Shown: positions 1-7,899 of the stretch, piece by piece | How positions within the stretch are numbered: the stretch's first letter is position 1 | How the letters are laid out: each line of letters begins with the position of its first letter | NCBI GenBank assembly: GCA_005798925.1 | Contig: SYID01000049.1 | Location: 1-14,070 of the forward strand | Reading direction: 5' to 3' | Source of the DNA: Verrucomicrobiota bacterium | GTDB lineage: Bacteria > Verrucomicrobiota > Verrucomicrobiia > Opitutales > UBA953 | Length of the DNA: 14,070 nucleotides | Notes under the pieces: generated by a model | The model's input: only the letters and a program-made list of their open reading frames with translations | Database searches by the model: none | Told to the model about the DNA's origin: nothing | Made by a program: the position numbers and the translations under genes

Positions 1-880
1 CATCCGCCTTTACTTCCACGAACAGCGGGGCGCCGGGCTTGGGCGCACCCTTACGGGGAGGCGTGGCCCGGTAGCCCCAGCCGGTCAGGTCCTTGCCGTT
101 GAACAGGCTCACGAAGCCTTCCTCCGGCTTGAAGTCGTCGGCTGCGGTGTCGAGATGACCGAGCGTGGCGAACACCGGACGCAGCGCCGAGGCCCACTTC
201 GCATAGCCGGCGGGGTTGAGGTGAAGCAGGTCGGGGAAGAGGGAGGGCAGGGCGTCGCCTGTGGCATCCGCGAAGAGGGCGTAGGTATCGAGGACCGTGA
301 ACTGCGGGTCGCCTTTCACCGCATCGGCGAAGAGCTCGTTGACGGCGACGATGGTCTCCTTCGGGCGCTTCTTCGTGGCCGAGCTCGGGAAGATGCGGCA
401 GACGATGACGGGCATCTTCGGATCGTGGGCCTTGAGTGCGGCGACGATTTTCTGGAAATTGCGGCCGATGGCGTCGACCGGCACCTCGACCTCGATGTCG
501 TTCGTGCCCATCAGGACCACGACGGCTTTCGGGTTGAGCGCGAGCACGTCCTCCTTGAGCCGGAGCAGCATCCCGCGCGTCGTGTCGCCGCCGATGCCGC
601 GGTTGGCCAGTTTCATGCCTTCGAAAGCCTTCTTGAAATCCGTGCCCCAGCCTTGGGTGATCGAATCGCCGAAGAAGACCACCGCGCCTTGGTCCTTGGC
701 GACCTCCGTCGCCCACTGCGGGCGGATCGTGTTCCATCGCTTCACGTAGCCGTCATAGCGACGCAAGGCGCCTTCGCCGGGCAACGCGGCCTCGGCCGAG
801 GGGGCGGGCAGGGCGAACGACGCGGGATCGGCGGCGGACAGGGAGAGGGCCGAGAGGAGCAGGGCGAGCAGGGGGCGCAT
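1..880 (-). CDS. SGNH/GDSL hydrolase fused to a DUF1080-type domain; truncated by the window edge
   Basis: The frame stays open from ATG 880 to the left edge, giving 293 visible residues with no stop. A signal peptide (1-17, ending SAA) is followed by an SGNH hydrolase: block I VVFFGDSITQGWG with S73, block II NRGIGGD (93-99), block III GTND (125-128) and block V FPDLLHLNPAGY with D217 and H220. All four signature blocks are intact, so it is probably an active esterase on a carbohydrate. From residue 256 a new domain opens with FVSLFNGKDLTGWGY, the hallmark beginning of DUF1080 (PF06439, 3-keto-disaccharide hydrolase-like). The rest lies outside the window. The start is 15 bases after the sulfatase stop; no Shine-Dalgarno is visible. 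The coding strand is easy to miss because open reading frames in two other frames overlap it, but only this one carries recognisable motifs. Confidence 0.9.
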   Translation of the reverse strand, partial: MRPLLALLLSALSLSAADPASFALPAPSAEAALPGEGALRRYDGYVKRWNTIRPQWATEVAKDQGAVVFFGDSITQGWGTDFKKAFEGMKLANRGIGGDTTRGMLLRLKEDVLALNPKAVVVLMGTNDIEVEVPVDAIGRNFQKIVAALKAHDPKMPVIVCRIFPSSATKKRPKETIVAVNELFADAVKGDPQFTVLDTYALFADATGDALPSLFPDLLHLNPAGYAKWASALRPVFATLGHLDTAADDFKPEEGFVSLFNGKDLTGWGYRATPPRKGAPKPGAPLFVEVKAD

Positions 881-895
881 GGTGAGGGGTCGGCC

Positions 896-2470
896 TTACT
901 TGGCCTTCTTGGCGGCTTTGGCCTTCGGGGCGCCGGCCTTGGGGAAACGGACGACCTCGACGTCGTTCTTCTGCTTTTCGCCGGGGGTGGAGCGTCCGTC
1001 GGCGATGAGTTTCTCGAGCAGGGCTTTCATCTCGGCGACTTTCTCCGGCATCGCGGCGGCGAGGTTCTTGGTCTCACCGAGGTCGTTCGCGAGGTCGTAG
1101 AGCTGCACGGGCTGCGATTGGTCGCCGCCTTTGCCCCAGCCGCCGGAGCCAGGTGCGGGGATGTATTTCCAGCTGCCGCTGCGCAGCGCAGGGACGCCCC
1201 CGATGGAGGCGCTTACGGCATTGCCGCGCACGGGTTGGTCGCCGCCCTTGAGCAGGGGCATGAGGCTCACGCTGTCCTCGCCGGCGTTATCGGGTAGTTT
1301 GATTCCGAGTACCTCGGCGAAGGTGGCGATGAAGTCGGACTGCTGCACCAGCTGGTCGCAGACGCTGCCGGCTTTCACCTTGCCGGGCCAGCGCACGATG
1401 AACGGCACCCGATGCCCACCTTCCCACGCATCGGCCTTGGCGCCGCGCAGGGGGCCGCTCGGGTAATGACCCATCTTCTCCAGGTCCGAAATGCCGATGT
1501 AGGGTGCGCAGCCGTTGTCGGCGGTGAAGAGGACGAGCGTATGGTCTGCCGCGCCGCTTTTTTCCAGCGCCTCGAGGACGCGGCCCACGAGGGCATCCGT
1601 CTCCATGACGAAGTCGGCGAAGAGATTGAGGCCGCTTTTGCCTTTCCACGCCTCATTCACCGAGAGCGGCGTGTGCGGCGAGGTCAGCGGCAGGTAGAGC
1701 AGGAAGGGCTCCGGCTTCTTCGCGGATTCGGTGATGAATGCGGCGGCCCGGTCGCCGAGCGCGGGCAGGATCGGCTCAAGGGTCCAACCCGCCAGCGCGG
1801 GGCCTTGGATGCTCGCCTGATTGTCCCCGATGAGGCGGGCGGTCAGGAACTCCGTGGGGATGCCGACGGTGCGGTCGTTCTCAATGAAACAAAACGGCGG
1901 GTGATTGGGCACGTCGGTGCCGAAGTAGAGGTCAAAGCCCCGCGTTATGGGTCCTCCGCCGATCGGTTGGGCGAAGACCTCGCGCCAGACCGCGCGCCGG
2001 GCCTCGGTGGCCAAGGTCGCACCCTTGGGCTTTTCTTTGAAGAGGGCGTCGCGGTCCGCAGGGATGGGCCAATCCCAGCCGAGGTGCCATTTGCCGATGG
2101 CGGCGGTGCGGTAGCCGTGTTGCTTCGCCAGCGTGCCGATGGTCATGCGCTCCGGTGCGATGAGCGGAGCGCCCCACAAGGGAACGATGCCGGCCTGTAG
2201 GCGGGTGCGCCAATGGTAGCGGCCCGTCAGAAGGGTGTAGCGTGAGGGCGAGCAGACGCCGGAGGAGGAATGCCCGTCGGTGAAGCGCATCCCTTCCGCG
2301 GCGAGCTTGTCCAGGTGCGGCGTCGGGATCTTGCCGCGGGTCGGGTTGTTGGCATGGACGTCACCGTAGCCGAGGTCGTCGGCCAGGATGACGAGGATGT
2401 TGGGTTTGCGCGCGTCGGCCGCGCAGAGGGCCAGGGGTAGCAGCAGGAGTGCGAGGATGGTGCGGATCAT
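896..2470 (-). CDS. Secreted arylsulfatase-type sulfatase, Cys-type, with Lys/Ala-rich tail
   Basis: This is a 524-residue type I sulfatase. The signal peptide (about 1-18) contains LALC, which fails the lipobox rule because Leu precedes Cys. Metal ligands D31 and D32 lie in NILVILADDLGYGD. The activation motif is C73-S-P-S-R77 within YTLLTGRYHWRT. GKWHLG (126-131), SPHTP (H266), TADNG (316-320) and GAKADAWEGG (343-352) complete the active site. Two stretches closely match the sulfatase at 3677-5761: the TGRYxWRT region, and the run from WEGG through RVPFIVRWPGKVKAG. This suggests an old duplication with the esterase gene now between the copies. The last 17 residues (508-524) are almost only Lys, Ala, Pro and Gly, ending AKKAK. 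The start overlaps the esterase stop (ATGA), implying translational coupling. TAA stop, with 15 bases to the next gene. Confidence 0.93.
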   Translation of the reverse strand: MIRTILALLLLPLALCAADARKPNILVILADDLGYGDVHANNPTRGKIPTPHLDKLAAEGMRFTDGHSSSGVCSPSRYTLLTGRYHWRTRLQAGIVPLWGAPLIAPERMTIGTLAKQHGYRTAAIGKWHLGWDWPIPADRDALFKEKPKGATLATEARRAVWREVFAQPIGGGPITRGFDLYFGTDVPNHPPFCFIENDRTVGIPTEFLTARLIGDNQASIQGPALAGWTLEPILPALGDRAAAFITESAKKPEPFLLYLPLTSPHTPLSVNEAWKGKSGLNLFADFVMETDALVGRVLEALEKSGAADHTLVLFTADNGCAPYIGISDLEKMGHYPSGPLRGAKADAWEGGHRVPFIVRWPGKVKAGSVCDQLVQQSDFIATFAEVLGIKLPDNAGEDSVSLMPLLKGGDQPVRGNAVSASIGGVPALRSGSWKYIPAPGSGGWGKGGDQSQPVQLYDLANDLGETKNLAAAMPEKVAEMKALLEKLIADGRSTPGEKQKNDVEVVRFPKAGAPKAKAAKKAK

Positions 2471-3672
2471 CGGATTTCTTGGTAGTCGGAGGTGAGTGTC
2501 AGCTGGTCAGCGTAGGCGTTGACATACCAGGCGGTCGTCCCGGGGGGCAGGGGTGCGGAGGCGGTCGTCCCGCCGCCGCCGCTGGCGGCCATGGCTGGCG
2601 TTTCGACCCACTTGCGAGTCCCGGTGAAGCCTCGGTCGGTCGTCGAGACGAGCACGGCGCGCGTGATCGGCTTCGTGGAATGGAACACCGCGATGGCCGT
2701 GCCGTCCTGGGTCCTGGACGAAGGCGAGCCGCCCCAGGGCTTGCCGGTCTCGACGACGCTCTTCGCGAAGGCGTAGCTGTCGGGCGGGTTCCAGCCGGCG
2801 GGGTGGCTGTGGCCCATCTTCGTGATGAGCGAGACCATGCGGGGCCCTGGCGCCTTGCGGTAGTGCTCCGCCTGGCAGCCGAGCGGGAAGTGGGCGTCCT
2901 GCGGCCAGGAGAGCCAGAGTACGGGCATCTTCACGCGGTCGGCGTAATTCATGCCGTCCCAGATCTGCCGGTAGCCTTCGTTGTCATGCAATGCCCGGCC
3001 CCAATGGTTCTCGGCGTCGAAGAGATGGCCGCAGCCGTAGGTCGGGATGCCGAAGGCGAAGCGGTCGTCGAGCCCGATGATGGTGCTCGTGATCACGCCT
3101 CCCCAGGAGACGCCCATCACGCCGATCTTTGCGGCGTCCACTTCTGGTAAGGAGCGGAGCAGCGAGTTCGCCAGCATCGTGTCGGCAAGGGCGTGATACA
3201 TCCACTGTTCCTTCAACGGCAGCTTGGTGTCGGCGAAGGTGCCGTCGCGGGCTGGCCCGGCGAAGGCGTGGCGGGCCCAGACGGGCCGGCCTTTGGGTGT
3301 TTTCTTCTCGTCGACGTCCGTCTGGCCTTCGACCGCGATGCTGATGGCCGCGAAGCCTTGGGCGTTCCATTTCTGGACCCACTCCTTGTAAGCTGTGCCG
3401 CCGCCTCCGTGGACGAGGACCATGCCGGGGACCTTCCCCTCGCGCTTGGCGGGGAGGCCGATCCAGGCGAAGACGCGGGTGGGTTTTCCTTGATAGGGCA
3501 GGGCGTCGTAGAAGATCGCGCGGACCTGTCCGTCGGGCTTGAAGCCCTCGGCTTCATAGGTCTTCGGCGCATGGGCGCAGGTAGCGGCCAGGCCGAGGGC
3601 GACCTGTCGGTCCGCGGCGGGGTCGGCCCGGAGCGTGGCCGTGATGAGCAGGAGGCAAGCGAGGGGGCGCAT
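2467..3672 (-). CDS. Secreted alpha/beta-hydrolase, acetyl-xylan-esterase/dienelactone-hydrolase-like
   Basis: The 401-residue protein has a signal peptide (1-16, ending LRA) and an alpha/beta-hydrolase core. The oxyanion-hole strand is MVLVHGGGG (84-92), the nucleophile elbow GVSWGG has S189, WPQDAHFP supplies the probable acid D259, and MGHSH supplies H288 or H290. The order and spacing fit carbohydrate acetyl esterases and related hydrolases. A role in deacetylating a sulfated glycan is inferred from its position between two sulfatase genes. The last 80 residues (about 320-401) are a small beta-rich, Gly/Thr/Ser-containing extension of unknown role. An ATG at 3717 is in frame but would overlap the previous gene by 41 bases and bury the signal peptide. 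ATG 3672 lies 4 bases (TCCC) after the upstream TAA and matches the shared MRPL leader. The stop TGA overlaps the next ATG as ATGA. Confidence 0.88.
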   Translation of the reverse strand: MRPLACLLLITATLRADPAADRQVALGLAATCAHAPKTYEAEGFKPDGQVRAIFYDALPYQGKPTRVFAWIGLPAKREGKVPGMVLVHGGGGTAYKEWVQKWNAQGFAAISIAVEGQTDVDEKKTPKGRPVWARHAFAGPARDGTFADTKLPLKEQWMYHALADTMLANSLLRSLPEVDAAKIGVMGVSWGGVITSTIIGLDDRFAFGIPTYGCGHLFDAENHWGRALHDNEGYRQIWDGMNYADRVKMPVLWLSWPQDAHFPLGCQAEHYRKAPGPRMVSLITKMGHSHPAGWNPPDSYAFAKSVVETGKPWGGSPSSRTQDGTAIAVFHSTKPITRAVLVSTTDRGFTGTRKWVETPAMAASGGGGTTASAPLPPGTTAWYVNAYADQLTLTSDYQEIR

Positions 3673-3676
3673 GGGA

Positions 3677-5761
3677 TTATTGGGCGACGCGCACCTGGCG
3701 GAAGCCGGCGGTGGCACCGAAGACGAGGAAGTCGACGGAGGTCTTGGCTTTGCCGAGGCTGGGGTGCTTGCACCGGAAGGTCTGATCGTTGACCTGGACG
3801 GTCACCTCGTCGCCCTTGAAGGTCAGCCGGACGGGATACCATTCACCGGGGGCCAGCTTCAGGTTCTTCTTCGCGATGTCTTCGGTGGCGGTGGCGGCTT
3901 CGCCCTTCGACGGATTCTTCGTGAGGATCGCGCTCGTACGCGAGATCACGAGGCGGAAACCGGCGTCACCGGCGCCGAAGCGGAGCGAGACGCGATTCGT
4001 ACCTTGGAGATTCAACGCGCAATCGAACACGCCGTCGCCGAACGCGAGCGGCGAGCGCAGTGACGCTGGTTTCTCCGAGCCGCCCTTGGGCTGGGCGAAT
4101 ACGCCGCCGTCGCGGGCGGACCATTCGCCGGAGGAGACGATCCATGGCTTGCCCGGAAGCTTCGCCAGAGACTCATCGAGCATGAACTTACCCTTCAGCG
4201 AAGGCAGGGTGGCGATCCGCGCGTGGGTGGGCTTCACGTCCGCCGGGGGCAGTTCGCGGCTGTAGCCGCCGTCGCGATAGCGACGCAGGAGATCCTTCAG
4301 TTCGGCGACCACCTCGGGATGCTCCGCCGAGACATCCTTGGTCTCGGCCGGGTCGGCGACGGTGTCGTAGAGCTGGGAACGGAACTGTTCTTTGCGCGAC
4401 TTGCGGACGCCGTCCTTGATATCATCGACTGGCACGCCTTCGATCCACTTCCATCGGCCTTTCCGCAAGGCGAAGACGCCGTCGGCGCTGTGGACGATCA
4501 TGTCCTCGCGGCCCGGCGCATCGGGCGCGCCCAGCAGGACGGGCAGGAAGCTCCGGCTGTCCTCGGCGCCGGTCTCTTTGGCCGGCAGGGGCGCGCCGAC
4601 GATCTCGGCGGTCGTCGCCAGGATGTCGGCCACGCTGACCATCTGCTTGGCCGTGGAGCCGGCGGTCACCTTGCCGGGCCAACGGGCGATGAAGGGCACC
4701 TTGAAGCCGCCTTCCCAGACGTCATGCTTGCTGCCGCGGAGCGCACCGTTGACCCGCAGGCCGGCTTTGATCGCGGTCGTCTGCAGGAGACGCTCGTTCT
4801 CCGGCCTGCACACGCCCCCGTTGTCGCTGGTGAAGATGACGAGCGTGTTCTCCGTCGCTCCGATCTTATCGAGGGTGACGAGGAGGCGGGCGACGCTTTG
4901 GTCAAGCTCGTGGATCCAATCGCCGAAGGGGCCGGCCGCGCTTTTCCCGGCGAGGTCCTTGTCGGGCGTGATGGGGTTGTGCACCGCGACCGGCGTGAAA
5001 TAGAGCAAGAAGGGCTGGTCCTTGGGTTGGGCCTCGAGCCAGGCGGTGGCTTTGTCGGTGAGCACCTTCATCACGCGCTCGTTCTTCCGTCGAGGCGCGT
5101 CCAATTCGAGAATCTTCGCCTTGCCGTTTTCGGTGTCCTCAGGCCCGTAGCTCGCCTGATAATCGTCGCTGTCAGCCGCGGGTCCGGCGATCTTCATGCC
5201 CGCGGGAATCTTTCCGGAGCGCAGGCCGTACACGAAGCGGTCTTCGACGTAGACGCCCGTCAGGTCGCCGTGATTACTCGGGACGCCGAAGTGATAGTCG
5301 AAGCCGATGTCCAGCGGCCCCGGGGAGAGTTCGGCCTGATAATCCGTGCGCCACTTCGGGTCTTCGTTCTCCCGGCCGTAACCCAGATGCCATTTGCCGA
5401 CGGCGGCGGTGCGGTAGCCTTTGGCTTTGAGCAGGGAGGCCAGGTTGACGCGGGTCGGCTCGATGTGCAGGGGCGAGAACGTGCCGAGCACTTCATGCGT
5501 CAGCGAGGTGCGCCAGCAGTAGCGACCGGTGAGCAGCGAATAGCGGGTGGGCGAGCAGACGGAGGACGTCGTATTGCCGTCGGTGAAACGGCGACCTTCG
5601 GCGGCGAGCCGGTCGATCGCGGGCGTGCGGACCAGCTTCGGGTCCGCGCCGTAGCAGCCGGCGCTTCCGTAGCCGTAGTCATCGGCGAGGATGACGACGA
5701 TATTGGGTCGTTCGGCGGCGATAGCCGTCAGCGTGAGCAGCACGCAGAGGAGGGGGCGCAT
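3677..5761 (-). CDS. Secreted sulfatase fused to a C-terminal DUF1080/LamG-like domain
   Basis: The protein has 694 residues, about 170-200 longer than an ordinary sulfatase. A signal peptide (1-16) is followed by RPNIVVILADDYGYG (D27, D28 metal ligands). The activation motif is C69-S-P-T-R73 within SLLTGRYCWRT, with GKWHLG (122-127), VAVHNP (H261), TSDNGG (311-316) and GSKHDVWEGG (343-352). The sulfatase part ends near residue 500. After a linker, residues about 530-694 form a beta-sandwich-type module: EWSARDGGVFAQ, then GDGVFDCALNL, RLVISR, GEWYPVRLTFKGDEVTVQVNDQ and a closing FRQVRVAQ. This strand order is typical of DUF1080 (PF06439) and LamG-like concanavalin folds, associated with glycan binding or 3-keto-disaccharide hydrolysis. 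It is probably a paralogue of the sulfatase at 896-2470. The start follows the previous TAA by CCCC. Sulfatase call is certain; the domain family call is good but made by eye. Confidence 0.93.
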   Translation of the reverse strand: MRPLLCVLLTLTAIAAERPNIVVILADDYGYGSAGCYGADPKLVRTPAIDRLAAEGRRFTDGNTTSSVCSPTRYSLLTGRYCWRTSLTHEVLGTFSPLHIEPTRVNLASLLKAKGYRTAAVGKWHLGYGRENEDPKWRTDYQAELSPGPLDIGFDYHFGVPSNHGDLTGVYVEDRFVYGLRSGKIPAGMKIAGPAADSDDYQASYGPEDTENGKAKILELDAPRRKNERVMKVLTDKATAWLEAQPKDQPFLLYFTPVAVHNPITPDKDLAGKSAAGPFGDWIHELDQSVARLLVTLDKIGATENTLVIFTSDNGGVCRPENERLLQTTAIKAGLRVNGALRGSKHDVWEGGFKVPFIARWPGKVTAGSTAKQMVSVADILATTAEIVGAPLPAKETGAEDSRSFLPVLLGAPDAPGREDMIVHSADGVFALRKGRWKWIEGVPVDDIKDGVRKSRKEQFRSQLYDTVADPAETKDVSAEHPEVVAELKDLLRRYRDGGYSRELPPADVKPTHARIATLPSLKGKFMLDESLAKLPGKPWIVSSGEWSARDGGVFAQPKGGSEKPASLRSPLAFGDGVFDCALNLQGTNRVSLRFGAGDAGFRLVISRTSAILTKNPSKGEAATATEDIAKKNLKLAPGEWYPVRLTFKGDEVTVQVNDQTFRCKHPSLGKAKTSVDFLVFGATAGFRQVRVAQ

Positions 5762-5765
5762 GGGG

Positions 5766-6482
5766 TTATTTGGCGGAAAGTTCGCGAAGGATCGCGTCGA
5801 CGGCGGCCTGAGCGATGAGGTCGTAGGCGGGCTTGTTCCAGTGGAACATGTCGCCGCGGGCGAGTTCGCGTCTGCCGACCAGGATGCCGTAGAAATCGAC
5901 GACCGGCACGCCCATCTCCGCCATGACCTTCGCGGCCAGGCGGTTCTGCTCGACGATGATCGGGTCGATCTCGGCGTTGATTTCCGTCGGCTTGCCTTTG
6001 ACGGTCACGGGCGTGCTGCTGGCCCAGAGCAGTTTCGCCTTGGGCAGCTTGGCCTTCAGCACCTCGACGTAGCCTTTCATCAGCGGCTCGAAGGTGCCCG
6101 GCTTGATCCGGCCTTCCTGCCAGCCGTGGAGTCCCATGTTGAAGACCACGACATCGTAAGGGCCGTTGGCCAAGACTTCGGCGAGGAGCTTGTTGACGTG
6201 CGCGGACTGGTTATACGGGTTGACCCACAGGTCGACGTTGGCCTTGCCGGCGAGGAGCTGGGTGGCCCGGCCTTGGTAGCCGTTGAGGATCGAGTCCCCG
6301 ATGAGCAGCACGCGCGGGAGCTTGGCGTCCTTGATGACGGCTTTCTCGACACGCCAGCCTTTGCCGTCGGAGTGGAGGCGCTTGTCGTTCTCGACCGGGG
6401 CGGGTTTGTCGGCGGCGACGGCGGTCAGCGCGAGGAGGAGGGCGAGAAGGGGTATTTTCATGATCGTAAGCTCAGGTCTCAT
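5766..6482 (-). CDS. Small secreted SGNH/GDSL-family hydrolase
   Basis: The 238-residue protein has the SGNH layout. Block I is VLLIGDSILNGY with nucleophile S64 (GDS 62-64). Block III is FNMGLHGW (114-121) in place of the usual GxND. Block V is D211-M-F-H214, supplying the catalytic Asp/His pair. The family cleaves acyl esters; beside sulfatases it could remove acetyl groups from a polysaccharide. A hydrophobic signal segment ends AVAA (21-24). Two starts are possible. ATG 6482 overlaps the upstream stop as ATGA and has GAAGG 7 bases upstream (6490-6494). ATG 6461 gives a more standard MKIPLL signal peptide but no clear ribosome site. I keep 6482 with moderate certainty. The stop TAA is followed by CCCC and the next ATG. 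The fold is sure, the substrate unknown. Confidence 0.85.
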   Translation of the reverse strand: MRPELTIMKIPLLALLLALTAVAADKPAPVENDKRLHSDGKGWRVEKAVIKDAKLPRVLLIGDSILNGYQGRATQLLAGKANVDLWVNPYNQSAHVNKLLAEVLANGPYDVVVFNMGLHGWQEGRIKPGTFEPLMKGYVEVLKAKLPKAKLLWASSTPVTVKGKPTEINAEIDPIIVEQNRLAAKVMAEMGVPVVDFYGILVGRRELARGDMFHWNKPAYDLIAQAAVDAILRELSAK

Positions 6483-7897
6483 TTCGCCGCCTTCGGCTGG
6501 GCGGCCAAGGGCCAGCGTGGGCCTGCCTCGTGGAAGCGGGCGCCGCCGCCCGGGCCGGTGTAGTCGCCCAGTTCGGTTCGCGACTTCTCTGCGATTGTTT
6601 GGAGATCCTTGACCACGTCAGGGTGCGCGCTGGCCAGGTTCGTGGATTCGGTAGGATCGGCGACGATGTCGTAGAGGCCGTCGGCGGGCAGCGCCTCGAG
6701 GTGGCTGGTCACGAAGCCAGGCATGTAGGGCATCTGTCCGCCCGCCGGTCTGGAGAGCACGAGTTTCCAGCGTTGGTGACGGACGGCGGCGAGCCGAGCC
6801 CCGTTATGGTAGAGGTGGGTTTCGCGCGGGCTTCTCGCTCCGGAGGTCGTGAGCAGCTCGGTGAGGTCGATTCCGTCCACGGTGATCCCGGGGCCGGCAG
6901 GAGACGGCGTCTTCACCCCCGCCAGACGAGCGAAAGTGGGGAACCAGTCGAGCATGCTGACGATGCCGTCGCTGGTCTCCCCGGCGCGAACGCGACCGGG
7001 CCAGCTTACGACGCAAGGGACGCGCCAACCGCCTTCCCAGGTGGTCATCTTTCCGCCGCGGAAGGGACCGGGGCTCCCGCCATGATCGCCGATCTGGGGG
7101 TCGGTCCACGGTCCGTTGTCGCTGGTGAAGACGACGAGCGTGTTCGCATCGAGTCCGAGGCTCTTCAGTTCGGCGAGCACCTTGCCGACGGAGGCGTCGA
7201 GTTCCTGCACCGCGTCGCCGTATAATCCCCGTGCGGAATTTCCGCGGAACGCTCTCGAGGCGCCCAGCGGCACGTGCGGCATGTGGTAGGCTAGGTAGAG
7301 GAAGAAAGGTTTTTCCTGGCTCGCGCGGATGAAGGCGAGCGCCTCCCGCGTGCAGTCGCCGGTGATCGTGTCCATCTCCGCCTGGGTCCGGATGACGCGC
7401 GCGACCTCGTCCCGGCCTCGTAAGAAAGGGAAGGAGGCCTTAGGCCGGATGTCGCGGGTGGCGCCGTTGAACGCCGGCGTGAAATACCCGGACTGGAATC
7501 CCTGCTCCGCGGGCGCGCATCCCGGCCCCATGCCCAGATGCCATTTGCCGACGATGCCGGTGCGGTAGCCGGCCTTGCTTAGCACCTCCGCGAGGGTGAC
7601 CTCTTCAGGATGCGGAAGGGTATGACCGTTTTTCGCGTTATTCACCTCCCCGACGCGCAACGGATAACATCCGGTCATCAGCGCCGCGCGGCTCGGCCCG
7701 CAGATCGGCTGGGCGTAGAAGGAGGTTAGTTTGAGCCCTGTGGCCGCCATCCCGTCCACGTGTGGCGTGAGAATGTCCTTCGCGCCGAAACAGCCGACGT
7801 CACCGTAGCCGAGGTCGTCCGCGAGGATGAACACGATGTTGGGACGGCTCGCGGCGGAGGCGCCCACGGCGAGCAGGAGCGCGGCGAGGAGACGCAT
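6479..7897 (-). CDS. Secreted arylsulfatase A/GALNS-like sulfatase, Cys-type
   Basis: Counted from the chosen start the protein has 472 residues. A signal peptide (1-16) leads into RPNIVFILADDLGYGDVGCFG, with D27 and D28 as metal ligands. The activation motif is C66-G-P-S-R70 followed by AALMTG. Other active-site signatures are GKWHLG (117-122), HMPH (205-208), SDNG (259-262) and GGKMTTWEGG (281-290). This set and the C-terminal DYTGPGGGARFHEAGP resemble eukaryotic-type ARSA/GALNS relatives, which remove sulfate from sugar or aryl sulfate esters; the substrate here is unknown. Two in-frame ATGs lie upstream, at 7921 and 7903. I prefer 7897 because it gives the MRLL leader shared by its neighbours and has GGAAGG 9 bases upstream. 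ATG 7903 would form an ATGA overlap with the previous stop and remains possible. The C-terminus ends Pro-Lys-Ala-Ala-Lys, and the stop TGA overlaps the next start. Confidence 0.92.
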   Translation of the reverse strand: MRLLAALLLAVGASAASRPNIVFILADDLGYGDVGCFGAKDILTPHVDGMAATGLKLTSFYAQPICGPSRAALMTGCYPLRVGEVNNAKNGHTLPHPEEVTLAEVLSKAGYRTGIVGKWHLGMGPGCAPAEQGFQSGYFTPAFNGATRDIRPKASFPFLRGRDEVARVIRTQAEMDTITGDCTREALAFIRASQEKPFFLYLAYHMPHVPLGASRAFRGNSARGLYGDAVQELDASVGKVLAELKSLGLDANTLVVFTSDNGPWTDPQIGDHGGSPGPFRGGKMTTWEGGWRVPCVVSWPGRVRAGETSDGIVSMLDWFPTFARLAGVKTPSPAGPGITVDGIDLTELLTTSGARSPRETHLYHNGARLAAVRHQRWKLVLSRPAGGQMPYMPGFVTSHLEALPADGLYDIVADPTESTNLASAHPDVVKDLQTIAEKSRTELGDYTGPGGGARFHEAGPRWPLAAQPKAAK

Positions 7898-7899
7898 GA

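Noticed and set aside
51..737. 228-codon minus-strand open frame
   Set aside because: It is out of frame with the SGNH gene running from 880 to the edge, and its Arg/Pro/His-rich composition has no domain signature.
2415..2425. Possible lipobox LALC in the sulfatase at 896-2470
   Set aside because: The residue before Cys is Leu instead of Gly, Ala or Ser, so lipoprotein processing is unlikely.
3672..3717. Upstream in-frame ATG for the esterase at 3717
   Set aside because: It would add 15 residues before the signal peptide and overlap the upstream gene. The start at 3672 fits the repeated junction design.
4223..5818. Long open frame of 531 codons on the plus strand
   Set aside because: It lies antisense to the sulfatase-DUF1080 gene, shows no recognisable motifs, and is an expected by-product of high GC codon usage. 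The same applies to the plus-strand frames at 155-1297, 8059-9441 and 11088-12089.
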